Assembly (NCBI GenBank): GCA_029216955.1
Contig: JANAVB010044017.1
Span: 5,626,529-5,690,528 of the forward strand
From: Iris pallida
Taxonomy: Eukaryota > Streptophyta > Magnoliopsida > Asparagales > Iridaceae
Length of the DNA stretch: 64,000 nt
Direction of reading: 5' to 3'
Every line of letters begins with the position of its first letter. The first letter of the stretch is position 1. Shown here piece after piece: positions 22,301 through 32,521 of the stretch. A program made the translations under genes and the position numbers. Under the pieces are notes generated by a model. That model searched no databases, was not told the DNA's origin, and saw nothing but the letters and a program-made list of their open reading frames with translations.

Positions 22301-22517
22301 ACTGCGCGACAGTCTTGGGGACCCACACTGGATGAACTTTGCTCGTGGCAGAAGTTGTTGCAGTGCGAGAGGAGATCCTGGAGTTGATCATCACCTCGTA
22401 GACCATCTGGTTGACCTTTACAACCAGCGTCTTCTGCGTCTTTCCGATAGACGCAATGTCACATTGAGTTGTCACTTCCTCGTCAGAGGAGAAAGTCGTC
22501 CCCAGCAGAGTCGCCAT
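19356..22517 (-). pseudogene. gag of E1 with long N-terminal extension
   Basis: One frame runs from the ATG at 22517 with stops near 22227, 21792, 21066, 19965 and 19356. The N-terminus begins MATLLGT, and those codons are the PBS itself. It continues as a Ser/Pro/Gln/Ala-rich segment of about 480 codons with a short coiled coil near 20650. The capsid-like Retrotrans_gag core lies at about 19965-20260 (FDGSTSPSQFINHFE, VAYDWYRSLPDG). A zinc knuckle of the form C-x2-H-x4-H-x4-C (CIYHRFIRHPTRAC) lies near 19380-19420. The long N-terminus may correspond to the ORF1 that Ogre elements have upstream of gag, but I cannot show homology. Confidence 0.85.
22499..22516 (-). other. Primer-binding site of E1
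   Basis: On the minus strand it reads TGGCGACTCTGCTGGGGA, three bases inside the 5' LTR. E2 has the same site except for the penultimate positions. This TGGCGACTC type is complementary to a tRNA 3' end and is usually assigned to tRNA-Arg in Ogre/Tat elements. The identity is from memory, not checked. Confidence 0.85.
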
Positions 22518-22519
22518 TT

Positions 22520-23345
22520 TGTTTGCAAAAACAAAAGTTGATCTTTATTTCAACAAACTTTGTAAGAAGATTACAAGAATTCTGGAAAAGTATAACTATA
22601 GGAATCCGATCTGAATGACGATCGCTTTATCCCTTGGACGATGTGAACTTTGAAGACGGTAGCCTCTGAAGATTACAGCAGCACTTTGACAAGAACTCCT
22701 GATCTCTGGTGGTGATTGCTGATATATATGTGTGTGTTTCCTCCTAGAAAGGACTTGAAACTCTATTTATAGAGTTCTACAAATAACTACTTTTTAGTTA
22801 TTCTGGATTACGTAAGATAGAATGCGCATGCATTGGACCGCACAGACATCAGACTGCGCTGGCAGTTATTTGATCGTAGGCCAACTATATTGGACACATG
22901 GAATTATTTGATTGAAATGTGCATGATCGTGTACAGACGGTTACCACGTAACGAGTCATTGATGGCATGAATGCCACGTGTACTTTGTCAGTTGTCTTGA
23001 TAGAGTGCGCCACCTGAATTGTGCTGGCTTCAAATTGTGCTGGGATGGACCGCGCTGCAAAGAGTCTGGCCAATTGTGCTGCATGTACAGCTGTCCTCGA
23101 GCGCTGTGCTGCACAATAAACGAACAGTTTCCTCGTTCTCAGTGCTGTTAGTTGTCAGAAGATATAATTCTCTGTCAGATAATGATGACGGGGCCACGTC
23201 AGCTCGTGCACTTGAATGAGTGTGCAGTTCAGCCTGCACAATCGAGTTGGTGCACAATCTGTCTCCTGCGCAGTTCACTTGAAGGATGCCCAATTTAATT
23301 TTCATGACTTCTTTGATGGGTGCAACTTGATTTTTAGGACCTACA
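22520..23345 (-). repeat. Right (5') LTR of E1
   Basis: This 826-bp copy begins TGTTTGCAAAAAC on the plus strand and ends GGACCTACA. The minus-strand TATAAATA at 22764-22771 is the likely promoter of the genomic transcript. TGCGCA-type words recur through the LTR. Confidence 0.93.
22764..22771 (-). promoter_or_regulatory. LTR promoter TATA box of E1
   Basis: On the minus strand it reads CTCTATAAATAGAG, a TATA box inside a small palindrome. The same site is in the left LTR near 6930. Confidence 0.6.
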
Positions 23346-23350
23346 GTCAT
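23346..23350. repeat. Right target-site duplication of E1 (GTCAT)
   Basis: The five bases after the 5' LTR repeat 6681-6685. Confidence 0.85.
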
Positions 23351-23723
23351 GTAGTGCGACCAACGTCGTCCATGTAGATATATATTGGTAGTCCATTTCT
23401 AGTATTGTGAATAATTTCTATAAATTATATATTAAATATAATATATGTATTATTACTATTTAAATTTATATTTTACTTGAAAATATGATAACCTTCTCTT
23501 AGAATGATATTGTGAGATTTTTGGAGTTTACTTAGGCCATACATATATACTTGTGTATAAATATATTCATAATAGGTAGACTGTGCTTTTTACATATTTT
23601 CCTTCGATCTTGAATATTAGAGAAATATAAATTTAAGTTTATGTTTCTTTTGCCTTCGGTCATTTTCTTCTTAATCATGATCATTTGTACGACTTTATCT
23701 TATGTCTCTTCTAAGCATCACCA
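23351..23723. other. Spacer between E1 and E2, probably element B internal DNA
   Basis: These 373 bp are AT-rich and non-coding. Joining 6680 to 23346 restores the pre-insertion sequence of E1's target. The last five bases (23719-23723, CACCA) are the left target duplication of E2. Confidence 0.5.
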
Positions 23724-25636
23724 TGTTTGCCATTGAAATCTTTGAATTGGAATTTCAATCACAAACAGAACATTGTTACAATGTAGGACTTAGATGTTGT
23801 CCTAGGAGTACACTTTTGTTTTTATCTGGGTACTGTGTCGATGGAGCGAGGGATAATGCGTTGACTCCGTTGACGATCTGAGGACGATTTTAGATTCTCT
23901 GAAGGTCTGGGTTGCTCTGGATGCCGGAGAGTTTTGAGAAGAAACGGACGTTAAGTGTCTCTTCTGGCCTCTGTGGAGGTGCTTCTCTCTGAGTATGTAT
24001 GTCTGTCCTTGTCTGTGTGTGTGTCCATGATGAAGGAATGATCCTTCTATTCATAGATTGCAGGCTGGCTGCTCATGCGCACATATGTCGGATGTGCCTA
24101 GACGTGGGAATGCTACGTGGCTGATGCTGGCGAGGACGCATGGTTGATGCACCCTGATTTGGGGATTGAATCCTTCATGTTGTGCCTGTGCACTGCGGAA
24201 GAGCTGACACGTGACAACTGAGAGAATTCTTCGATTGCTGAGACCTTAGGTGGTTAGCACCCCTTCATGGACTGAACTGAGTCGAAGGACATGTGGCGTA
24301 TGTTCGTGGCTCAAAGATCTCGGATTTGGTGGAGTGTGATCTGACAGGATGTGCCTAGGACTGGGCGCATGGAGAGGACTTTAGCTATTATCTTTAGGGA
24401 TCAAGAGCGAGTCCAAGCGCATGGCTTTGGGGCACATACAAAGATTTGGGCGCATGGCTGTGGTGGCGCATGCGCTTTGGTCGACCACGTGGCAAGGCAG
24501 CTCGACCGACCAAACAAAATGATGTGCTGATGTCATCGATCCCTCGTCTTCTACTAAGGGTTGGAGACTCTTCGGGGGACGTATTGCCGCCTCTGTCATG
24601 CGGCATTAAATGCTCGATATGACAGGCGTATGGGCTTCTGTCCATCCTGTCACTCAGCATTAAACACTCGGATCGTGAGCGCATAGGCTCAATCTCTGTT
24701 TTGGGCACATCAGAAGAAGGCGCAGGGATTTGCCACACGACGCATACACCTAGGCCCGACTATTGGGCTTCCAATGTTTTGATTGTGTATGTTGAATGGG
24801 CTAATTTTGAAAAGACAGATTCATTTCATAAATGTACATTTATTGCACAGACTTCGGAGAGCCTGCCACTTGGCACATGGGTCTGATTTGTCCAAACTAT
24901 AAATAGCAGTAATGAGAGGATTTTGCTCCTCATTTTCGCCCATTTACTCAGTATAGAGATGTGCCTCTTTGCTCGAGTACGTTCTGTCGACAGGATGCTC
25001 CCGAAGGTGAAAATGGGTCGAGTTGTCTTCGTACGCACTCGTGAAGGTGACTGTTACATCCAAAAATCAGGATTGCGGGGTTCCGACACAGGCTGAAGGT
25101 GCCTGTTGCATCCAAAGATCGAGACATTCGCGTCCCGTCTTCGTTATGCTAGAAGAGCCCCAGATCGGAATTGTGGTGCTTCCATCTTCCTTGGGCTTTG
25201 GACAGCTCTTCCTCCTGCTAGAGAGGGGTTGATCGCCCGCCCATGTTATGTTCAAAGGACTGCTTCCTTTAGCCGAGGCAATTGGTTGAGACGAAGTGAA
25301 TCGCCTATACTGAGACATCAACGTGATGCGCCTGAATGAGACGTTGAGATGACGCGCCTGATTAAGACGCTCGAGTGATGCGCCTTAATGAGACGATGGA
25401 GTGATGCACCTGCATGGCTGCTGTCTTGATACTCCTACATAGCAGCTTTTTCAATGTGCCTTGCTATTTTTTGACTTTCTTTCACTTTCTGTAAAGGGTC
25501 TTTTATGTAAAAAGAAACAGTCTTTAGTCAAGATCCTCTTTTTTGTGTCCTTTGCTATTTTCTGATGTATTGAACTCTCGGCACATGTTTGTTTTAGGGC
25601 GCATAGTAGATGCGCCAGAAATTATATGCTTCTACA
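23724..25636 (-). repeat. Left (3') LTR of E2
   Basis: It pairs along its whole length with 59338-61247. GCGCATG-type words are frequent. A plus-strand TATAAATA lies at 24898-24905, pointing towards the antisense gene. No gene is seen. Confidence 0.92.
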
Positions 25637-25651
25637 AGACCCCCTTCAAAG
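25637..25651 (-). other. Polypurine tract of E2
   Basis: It is the same 15-mer as in E1 (minus strand CTTTGAAGGGGGTCT), abutting the 3' LTR. Confidence 0.85.
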
Positions 25652-25910
25652 TTTTTAAAATGTTTCGTCAAGTTTTGGAATACTTTAAATAAGAAGCATG
25701 ATGGGTGCATGTCTTCGATGGAGCGCATGACTGTTCTGGGCGCATGACTGCTCCGTACATGATATGATGAGGCGCACGCTTCCTTTAAATGCAAATGATA
25801 ATGCTTCGGTTTATTAATGATGATCTTTAGAATATTCGCAATTATCATTTCGCAGAACCATAAGCGACGGCTGATGTCACCCTTTATCGGTTCACGCGTG
25901 TAACCAACCC

Positions 25911-25918
25911 TATAAATA
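25911..25918 (+). promoter_or_regulatory. TATA box of the antisense gene in E2
   Basis: TATAAATA lies 86 bp before the TTC-rich leader's downstream ATG at 26004 ends, with a CTTCTTCTTC stretch between. It is the counterpart of 7676-7683. Confidence 0.65.
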
Positions 25919-26003
25919 GGCGTCTGATGGAGAGAGAGAGTCTCTCTTCTTTGTTTTCTTCTTCTTCTTTGTGTCTTGAGAAATTCTCCCGAAACTTTGA
26001 AGA

Positions 26004-26124
26004 ATGGCCCCTAAGACTCCCCGCGGCGGTACTGGCCGAGGACGAAGCAAAGGAAAAGAGCATGCGGAGGTCGATGTTGACGATGTCCCCAAGATGCCCA
26101 TCGATGTTCGGCCGACGGTGATTG
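26004..26124 (+). CDS. Exon 1 of the E2 antisense gene
   Basis: The ATG at 26004 opens a Gly/Arg/Lys-rich peptide beginning MAPKTPRGGTGRGRSKGK. It ends at ATTG|GTGGGT after 121 nt, phase 1, as in E1. The basic N-terminus suggests nuclear targeting or nucleic-acid contact. Confidence 0.65.
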
Positions 26125-26200
26125 GTGGGTTTGTCATTCTTTACCGTACCTTTATGTACTTGAGTATTATTTTTTAGAACTCACAGACGTCGACGCACAT

Positions 26201-26472
26201 GGACCTCGAGTCCTGATGATAAGCTGAAGCTTTTTGCTGATGTGCACGGACTTCGAGTCTTGATAATGCGCTGAAGCTTTTTGCTGATGTGCATGGACTT
26301 CGAGTCCTGATGATGCGCTGAAGCTTCTTGCTGATGTGCATGGACTTCGAGTCTTGATGATGCGCTGAAGCTTTTTGCTGATGCGTATGGACTTCGAGTC
26401 CTGATGATGCGCTGAAGCTTCTTGCTGATGCGCATGGACTTCGAGTCCTGATAATGCGCTGAAGCTTCTTTT
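26201..26472 (+). repeat. 47-bp minisatellite in intron 1 of the E2 antisense gene
   Basis: There are five full and one partial copy of a 47-bp unit, each beginning GGACYTCGAGTCYTGATRAT and containing GCTGAAGCTT. The copies start at 26201, 26248, 26295, 26342, 26389 and 26436. They lie wholly within the inferred intron (26125-26583). Apparent ORFs here come from the repeat. Confidence 0.93.
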
Positions 26473-26583
26473 CAGATGCGCCTGAGCCTTGGTTCAGTGT
26501 GTGCACTTCTGACGAGAATGCGGCTCAGATATTTTTATTGTTTTAATATATCTGAGTCTTTGTCATCTTTTCCTGACCGCCAG

Positions 26584-28855
26584 TTTCGATGACCGTCCCG
26601 CTTTTGAACGAAGTACTTCTAGATGCTGCTTTCTGTCAGATGGAAGTTGACTATAACGAGAAGGTGATAAATCCTGTCCGAAAGAATGACCCGAATCTGG
26701 GAACAACCGTATGTGTTCCTCCAACGGATGATGGAGCGTAGCAGTTTAAAACCTGCCGTTTCTGGAGATGTGACTTTCTTGAAGCCTGAGTTCCTGTTTG
26801 GGGATCGCCTCACTTATAATGAAGCGAAGGTGTTGAGGATCAAGGAAGATTGGTTCTTCACAGCCAGAACATGTTCATTAAGCTGCTCGAGCGTCAATGG
26901 CCTTTGACAGCTTTCTGTCGTCTTGCTTCTAAGAGGAGGATGACATGAGAGCTAACCCCATCTCAGGAGGGAGCGGTGGCGGGCACCATCACGATCGATG
27001 CTACCTCGAACCAGAGGGATACTTTGGCCGCCACGCCAGCGGGGTCCTCTTTCTCCTGGCGAACTCTGCGTTCTAGGAGTATTTGTAGTGACGTCCCTAC
27101 CGACACTTTTGCCTTTGGTGCTTCGACTTTTATTAATCGTATGCTGTCATTGAAGCGGTCGTACCCGACGGGTGAATTTTGGGTAGAGGGTTGGTGTCAT
27201 TATGTATCCAAGTGGGATAGGCTGACACACTGGGTTCTGATGAAGTTTTGAACCGAAATCAGGAAGATTGGGCTGACTTTCGCTATCCGTGCCACCCAGG
27301 TGGGCGTCGACATCAACATACATATATTCCTTGCGCTCCTGGAGATGTTTAATACCCAGACCAAGACCTTCTTCATCCGGTGTGGGATCTAGGACTTGCA
27401 CTTCATGAAATGTATGAGGTGTCGAGGCTTCCTTGGGGATCAGAACCCTACGAGGAGTACTTCCCGACTAACGAGGAGTTCCAAGTCCTGGGGGACAAAG
27501 ATGAGGAGATGATGGCTATCTTCAAAGAAGTGGCAAGTCATCACTATTATATGCAGAAGAAGGATAAGGGCGGCATGCAGCCCCATGTGACTGCTTGGAG
27601 GAATTATGTCTTTAAGCAAGACACGAAGGATTCCTCTCGGTTCATGACTCCGCGAGCTTTCTCCAGTTCTGAAGTGCTCTATGAAATGAGCAGACTAAAT
27701 GAGAAGAGTCCTTGTGAAAACGAGGACCGGGAGTCGGACGAGCGTCGCTATAGCTGTTTCTAGCACCGTACTCGTCGGATGTCGACCAAAGCAGTATTGG
27801 CTGCTTATCTGATGATTTGGCTCCTGGATTACGTCTTTTCAGGCGGCTCAGGCTCTGTGGAGAGGATGACCCGGAACATAATCTTGCCAGCTGTGAAGTT
27901 GGTTTTTGGCTGTAGCTTGGCTCTACTCGCTGCGATGGTATGTAACCTGCTTCAAGGTTTACGAGAATTCGCGGGTAACGTCGTTCATGAACGAGGTAAG
28001 AATGGCAACTTTCTCCGTACCGAGTTGCCGTTTTATTATCTGATGGGGTGGTTGATTTTGTACAATCCCAACGTGATGAGTCCGGGCCAGGAAGAAGATC
28101 ACGTGGCCGACGATGCATTCCTCCGTCGCTTCTACCAGAGAAAATTGCTGCATACTGGCGTTCCTATTTGTAGGAAAGTTTTATCCTACCTTCAGGGATA
28201 GGAGATCACTAAAGTTGGTCCCATTTTTACCGGCTTCGAGGCTAATGAAGATTTAGCAGATTCGGGTGAAGACGCAACAACTCTGCCTCCGTAGGGATTC
28301 CTTTGGTTGTAAAGCATCCGGTCGTCCCATTTGGTATACCGGAATAAGAACCAGTGTTACTTGGAGCCGTACTTGCCGAGCCATTTTGTACGTCAATTCG
28401 GCTATGCTCAATTGATGTTGGGGAACCCCAGTACTAGCTTGGGGTATACTGGGAGTCTGCTAGATAGGGTACGAGCTTGGCATTACTAAAATACCGGATG
28501 CACCGGAGCTCGCTTTACCATGCCAGTTCTGAATCCACGACTGCCGATTCTTTTCTCAGCCGCCAAATTTTATTGTGCGATGAACATCGTGTCCCCTGGA
28601 TATGATAGGAAGACCAGTTTTATTATCAATACCCAATTGGAGGCGACTGGAAATATGTTGGCGAAGGCTCGATTGTATCGTCCGCCAGAGGTTGGTTACC
28701 GAGATACCCCTGCCGTATCCACAGGGGGTACTCAGGCAGAGCCCTCGGCTGATCACCCGAAGAGACGTACTGACACGGAGGTCGGTTCTTCTGCGCCGAA
28801 GAGGCAGAGGAAAGCAGTGCCACAGGTAGTGTCAACAGAATCAGCTCCTATAGAG
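26584..28855 (+). pseudogene. Plant Mobile Domain exon of the E2 antisense gene
   Basis: The exon starts after a TTTTCCTGACCGCCAG acceptor and stays in frame with exon 1. Pieces in several frames match the E1 protein in order: FLFGDRLTYNEAKV (cf. FLFGEAIDK), HIFLALLEMFNTQTKTF, LALHEMYEVSRLPW, EPYEEYFPTNEEF, MIWLLDYVFSGG, GNFLRTELPFYYLMGW and YLEPYLPSHFVRQFGYAQ. The last block is intact here and is the Plant Mobile Domain's RQFGxDQ-type motif. It also contains a C-terminal KRRTDTEV...KRQRK basic patch. It is broken by frameshifts and stops. It ends at GAG|GTAAGG, a consensus donor. Confidence 0.78.
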
Positions 28856-28920
28856 GTAAGGACGTCCCACATAGTCTGGTTTATTCTACCATTCTTGTGA
28901 CATATGCCTTCTTTTAATAG

Positions 28921-29541
28921 GAGACGATGAAGAGGAGACCCCGAGCTTCGAAACCGGGTGCTAACTGGCCGAAGTTGATGGCGAGCACATCTGACGAGCG
29001 CATCCCGCCGGTTGTGGCATCTTCCGTGGAGAAGAACCATGATGAAGTCACTTCTGTGGAGATTTTAGTATCTCTGGACTGTGCTGAAGGGGAAGTTGAA
29101 GGTGCAGCAGTTCCCGGGATAGCACAAGCTACCGTAGGGGCCTCTGGTATCGATGTACCAGCAGAAGTTGTGCTTCCGGATGAGGAGGAGGAATGTAGTT
29201 TGTCTTCTTTGGATGACGTTCCTCCAGAGGTCCCTGAGCCCGCAGTAGGGGCAACAGGCATGGTTGTAACAGAAGAGAGGTTTGAATCCTCTCTTCGTTA
29301 TGATGAAGGGAGGTCAGCTACACCATTGTCGAGCTCTACCCCAGACCCAGCAGTGGAAGTCGAGCTGGCTGTCCTCCAGAAGGTACTGACAGACTCTATT
29401 TATACGGAGGGATTTGATGAGGAAGGCGAGACTCGTCTGCCGAGTCCGACTCCAGAGGAAATGTCGATTCAGGAAACGGGTGTTGATCCTGCTGTCTTGC
29501 CGGAGGAGGAAGGCCTTGTACTGGCTGCAGGTGGTGTTTTG
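28921..29541 (+). CDS. Acidic region exon of the E2 antisense gene, 5' of insertion F
   Basis: The exon follows a 65-bp intron (28856-28920, GTAAGG...TTTTAATAG). The open frame is rich in Glu, Val, Ala and Ser with phrases such as PDEEEEC, PEVPEPAVGATG and LPEEEG. This is similar in character to the acidic region of E1. The frame is cut at 29541 by insertion of F and resumes at 37903 in the same frame after removal of F and one target copy. Confidence 0.6.
29537..29541. repeat. Left target-site duplication of F (TTTTG)
   Basis: It is repeated at 37898-37902 after the right LTR. Confidence 0.85.
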
Positions 29542-30957
29542 TGTTAGCCCAATGATTATATCATATTTTTGAATATGGCTAATCAATTGAGTTTAACATA
29601 ATGACGTCACTAATATTCATGTAATCACTATCATGTTGCTACTTAAACTTAGCATTGTCCTAATATTCTATATCAATATTGCTATGCTTGTATCATATTG
29701 GTTTGTTTGTCTAACATGTATTTGTAGACATGCTGTAAGCATGATCAAACATGATTAAACCAGGACATATGCAATAGAGAATTATTGATGGACCAAAGAC
29801 GGCGTTATACAAGAAGACTTCTCTGAACCGCCTAACGACCTATCCGGGGCCTCGCATCGGGGGTTCCGCTGCCCGGTCAGCGGACAGGGGTCGGGGGGCA
29901 GCGCCCCCCGTCAGGGGTTCAGGGGCGAAGCCCCCGAAAGGTATTCAGATTTCCAGATCAGTTTATCTTTGGACGACCGCCGTCAAGGAAAAAAGCGTCT
30001 TCAAGTCTGCTCAAATATTTGAAGAAAGGCATCATCAAAGGGCTATTGGTTTTCCTATTTCTTAAATATAATTTTGCATATTTATTGAGTCTAGGAATAC
30101 GATGTACACTGCATCGTACTAGCAAATTGGCTACCCAAGAAACTTTTTCAAAATATCCTTTCATTTTGAAAACAAGCCCACTTACAAAAGCCCAAACTAC
30201 TTCCTAACTGTTTGACTTTTCAAAAAGCACAAAACCAATTTGCAAAAACCCAGACAGAACTCCAACAGAACTCAGCCAGAGTTTCGTCCGAATTCGGCCA
30301 GAGTTCGGTTAGTGAACGTTGCTTTTTGAACTTGGTCTTCCTGCAGTTACGGATCCCAACGAGATTTTCTCGTAGAGTTCTGCCCGAATTCTGTCAGAAT
30401 TCTGCCTTTGGAAAAACTATAAATAGAGAAGGATTTCGATCATTTCAACTCACTCATTCACTTTCATATCTCTTCTCTATAAGCCTACTACTTCTTCCAA
30501 AGTATTCTGAGCTATTCATTTTCAAATCCCAAGCAAGTTACAATCCTCTAGTCGATTTGCCAGTGCGGTACGGTCTAGAAGTTTCAGAGTGGTTGTAATC
30601 AGAGGCTTGATTGAAGTTAGACACTTCACAATTGAAGTTGGTCGAGTACTTCGGATCAAAGCTCGCGTTGTAGAAGTTACAAGATCTTCGGATGAAAACT
30701 TGTGGTGATTTTTTATAGTGGATTCAACTGAAAGCTAGAGTTCTTCTGACTGGACTAGTCCTCACAAGAGAAAAACCAGTATACATCCTTGTGTTTGCCT
30801 TTGCTCTCTACTCTCTACTTTTCATTTACATATTTGTGATATATTATCTGTGATCTTGTTACTAACATTTTTAAATAGTTAATTTCTGCTGCCTACTCTA
30901 TTCACCCCTCCTCTAGAGTATTGCGCTTTACAACCTGTTCCTACAATCGGTCCTACA
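29542..30957 (+). repeat. 5' LTR of F
   Basis: It pairs with 36441-37897. It contains GC-rich inverted repeats near 29880-29940, GAATTC-containing repeats near 30289-30405 and TATAAATA at 30418-30425, the likely promoter. The indels in the 29900/36800 segment are the main difference between the copies. Confidence 0.92.
30418..30425 (+). promoter_or_regulatory. LTR promoter TATA box of F
   Basis: AACTATAAATAGAG is conserved in the 3' LTR at 37358-37365. Confidence 0.6.
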
Positions 30958-30959
30958 AT

Positions 30960-30974
30960 TGGTATCAGAGCGGG
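30960..30974 (+). other. Primer-binding site of F (initiator Met tRNA type)
   Basis: TGGTATCAGAGCGGG starts two bases after the 5' LTR. TGGTATCAGAGC is the standard plant Copia PBS complementary to tRNA-iMet. Confidence 0.92.
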
Positions 30975-31051
30975 TTATACAGGTAAAGCAAGGTAACATT
31001 GCTATTATATTCTTATTTATTACAGCTGTTACATAGATCACTATATCACAT

Positions 31052-32521
31052 ATGGCAAGTATGTACTTCACAACTGAAGAGCAATCCTCAAATAGACTCC
31101 CACTATTTGATGGAATAAACTATAGCTATTGGAAGACACTGATGAGCTTCTACTTGAAGTCTCTAGATTTTGACTTATGGTCAATTGTTGTCACCGGCTA
31201 CAAGAAGCCGACTATCACTTCTATTCTCACATTCTCTATAATCAACAAGCCTTATTATAGTTACACGGAGGAAGAGAAGAAGTTAGCTAGCCTTGATGCA
31301 AAAGCTATGTATATCTTTTATTATGCTGTAGACACAAATGTATTCAATCTTATTAATACTTGCACAACATCTCATAAAATTTGGAAAGGTCTTGAAGCTA
31401 CTTATGAGTGCAGGTATGAAAGTAAAGCTAGCAACTCCAGAGAGAAGGACAGTCTTCATAATGATGCAAATATGTGCATGACAAAATTGGGATTTAAGGT
31501 ACTGCATCATCCCTTATACGAAGAAGAGCTTGTATGTGACAATTACAAGAAGATAGACCACATCCAAGAAGATTGTACTACTACTAGAAAGGAGAGTCAC
31601 TACGAACAATCAATTGAAGGTAGATCATCGTCTCACAAGTACACTAGCACGAGCATATGGTGTGAAAGCGAAGCAACAGATTCTGAAGAAGAAGAGAGAC
31701 CTCATCAAGCTGCAAATTTATGCTCAATGGCATTATCTAATGAGGTACAAAATAATTCTTTTTCTGAAGAGAGTAAATTTTCTTATAATGATTTATCTGA
31801 TGCTTTCAGTGATCTGTTAGAAGAACACAAGAAAGTATTAGATAAGTATAAGCAAGCTAGAAAGGATATTCTATCCAATAAGCGTGAGAATGAAAAGCTT
31901 ACTTGCTTATTAAATGATGCTAGAAATAGTTCTCCTTCTGATAATTCTATTGAGATTTCCACACTGAAGTTTAGATTGCATGAGGCACTTGATTGCATTG
32001 ACAAAAGCACTCAAGAAAATGCTAAACTTAAGGAGGAACTAGAATCAGAAAAGAAGAAGTATTTTATTGCTTCATGTAGAATTGATGCTCTTTCTGCTAA
32101 GTATGATGAGATCTGTGCTAACTCTAAAAAGTTAGAGATTAGACTGGGAAAGCAGGTAGTACAAACTACGACTCAGTCTAACACAAGACACTTAGCACAT
32201 CACAAAGTCACACACGTCAGATCTTTTAGAAAGGAAGCAAGCAAAGCTAAAGCTTCACACAACCATGCTTTCTATTACAAGTATCCACGAAGATCATACC
32301 ACACTACTGCACGTTCTCATACTACTACACATAGTACTAATATTAATTCTTTTTGTCATTATTGCGGTATGGAAGGACATGTTTCTAATCATTGTCAGAT
32401 TAGAAAACTTGTTGATATGAACTTGTGCAAATGGGTTCCCAAAGCTAACAAATGTGGATCCAAGTATTGGATACCAAAGTCTTCACCTAATATTGCAGGT
32501 GAAGCTTCTCATATCAAATAG
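31052..32521 (+). CDS. gag: Copia gag polyprotein of F
   Basis: The intact ORF has 489 codons, and the ATG is 78 bp after the PBS. Residues 1-130 match the Copia gag N-terminus: PLFDGINYSYWKTLM, DAKAMYIFYYAVD and TSHKIWKGLEATYE. Residues 162-175 form a degenerate zinc knuckle in which the second Cys is Tyr (CDNYKKIDHIQEDC). Residues 270-370 are a Lys/Glu/Leu-rich coiled coil. Residues 435-448 are a proper C-x2-C-x4-H-x4-C knuckle (CHYCGMEGHVSNHC). It would package element RNA. Its openness in a pol-less element suggests either recent insertion or selection on gag. Confidence 0.88.
   Translation: MASMYFTTEEQSSNRLPLFDGINYSYWKTLMSFYLKSLDFDLWSIVVTGYKKPTITSILTFSIINKPYYSYTEEEKKLASLDAKAMYIFYYAVDTNVFNLINTCTTSHKIWKGLEATYECRYESKASNSREKDSLHNDANMCMTKLGFKVLHHPLYEEELVCDNYKKIDHIQEDCTTTRKESHYEQSIEGRSSSHKYTSTSIWCESEATDSEEEERPHQAANLCSMALSNEVQNNSFSEESKFSYNDLSDAFSDLLEEHKKVLDKYKQARKDILSNKRENEKLTCLLNDARNSSPSDNSIEISTLKFRLHEALDCIDKSTQENAKLKEELESEKKKYFIASCRIDALSAKYDEICANSKKLEIRLGKQVVQTTTQSNTRHLAHHKVTHVRSFRKEASKAKASHNHAFYYKYPRRSYHTTARSHTTTHSTNINSFCHYCGMEGHVSNHCQIRKLVDMNLCKWVPKANKCGSKYWIPKSSPNIAGEASHIK

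Larger units (their letters stand above)
6686..23345 (-). mobile_element. E1: full-length Tat-like Ty3/gypsy retrotransposon
   Basis: The 16.7-kb element is bounded by 823-bp (left) and 826-bp (right) LTRs with TGTTTG...CCTACA ends and a GTCAT target duplication. Transcription runs right to left. Order from the right: 5' LTR, PBS, gag, protease, linker, RT, RNase H, second RNase H, integrase, then a 6-kb 3' region holding an opposite-strand gene, PPT and 3' LTR. A second RNase H of the WxLFFDGAS type after the canonical one is the known mark of the Tat group (Ogre, Retand, Grande and relatives). Many in-frame stops and a frameshift in integrase make the copy non-functional. Confidence 0.93.

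Noticed and set aside
26201..26472. Regularly spaced repeat that could be taken for a CRISPR array
   Set aside because: The units are contiguous 47-bp tandem copies without unique spacers, in a plant retroelement intron.
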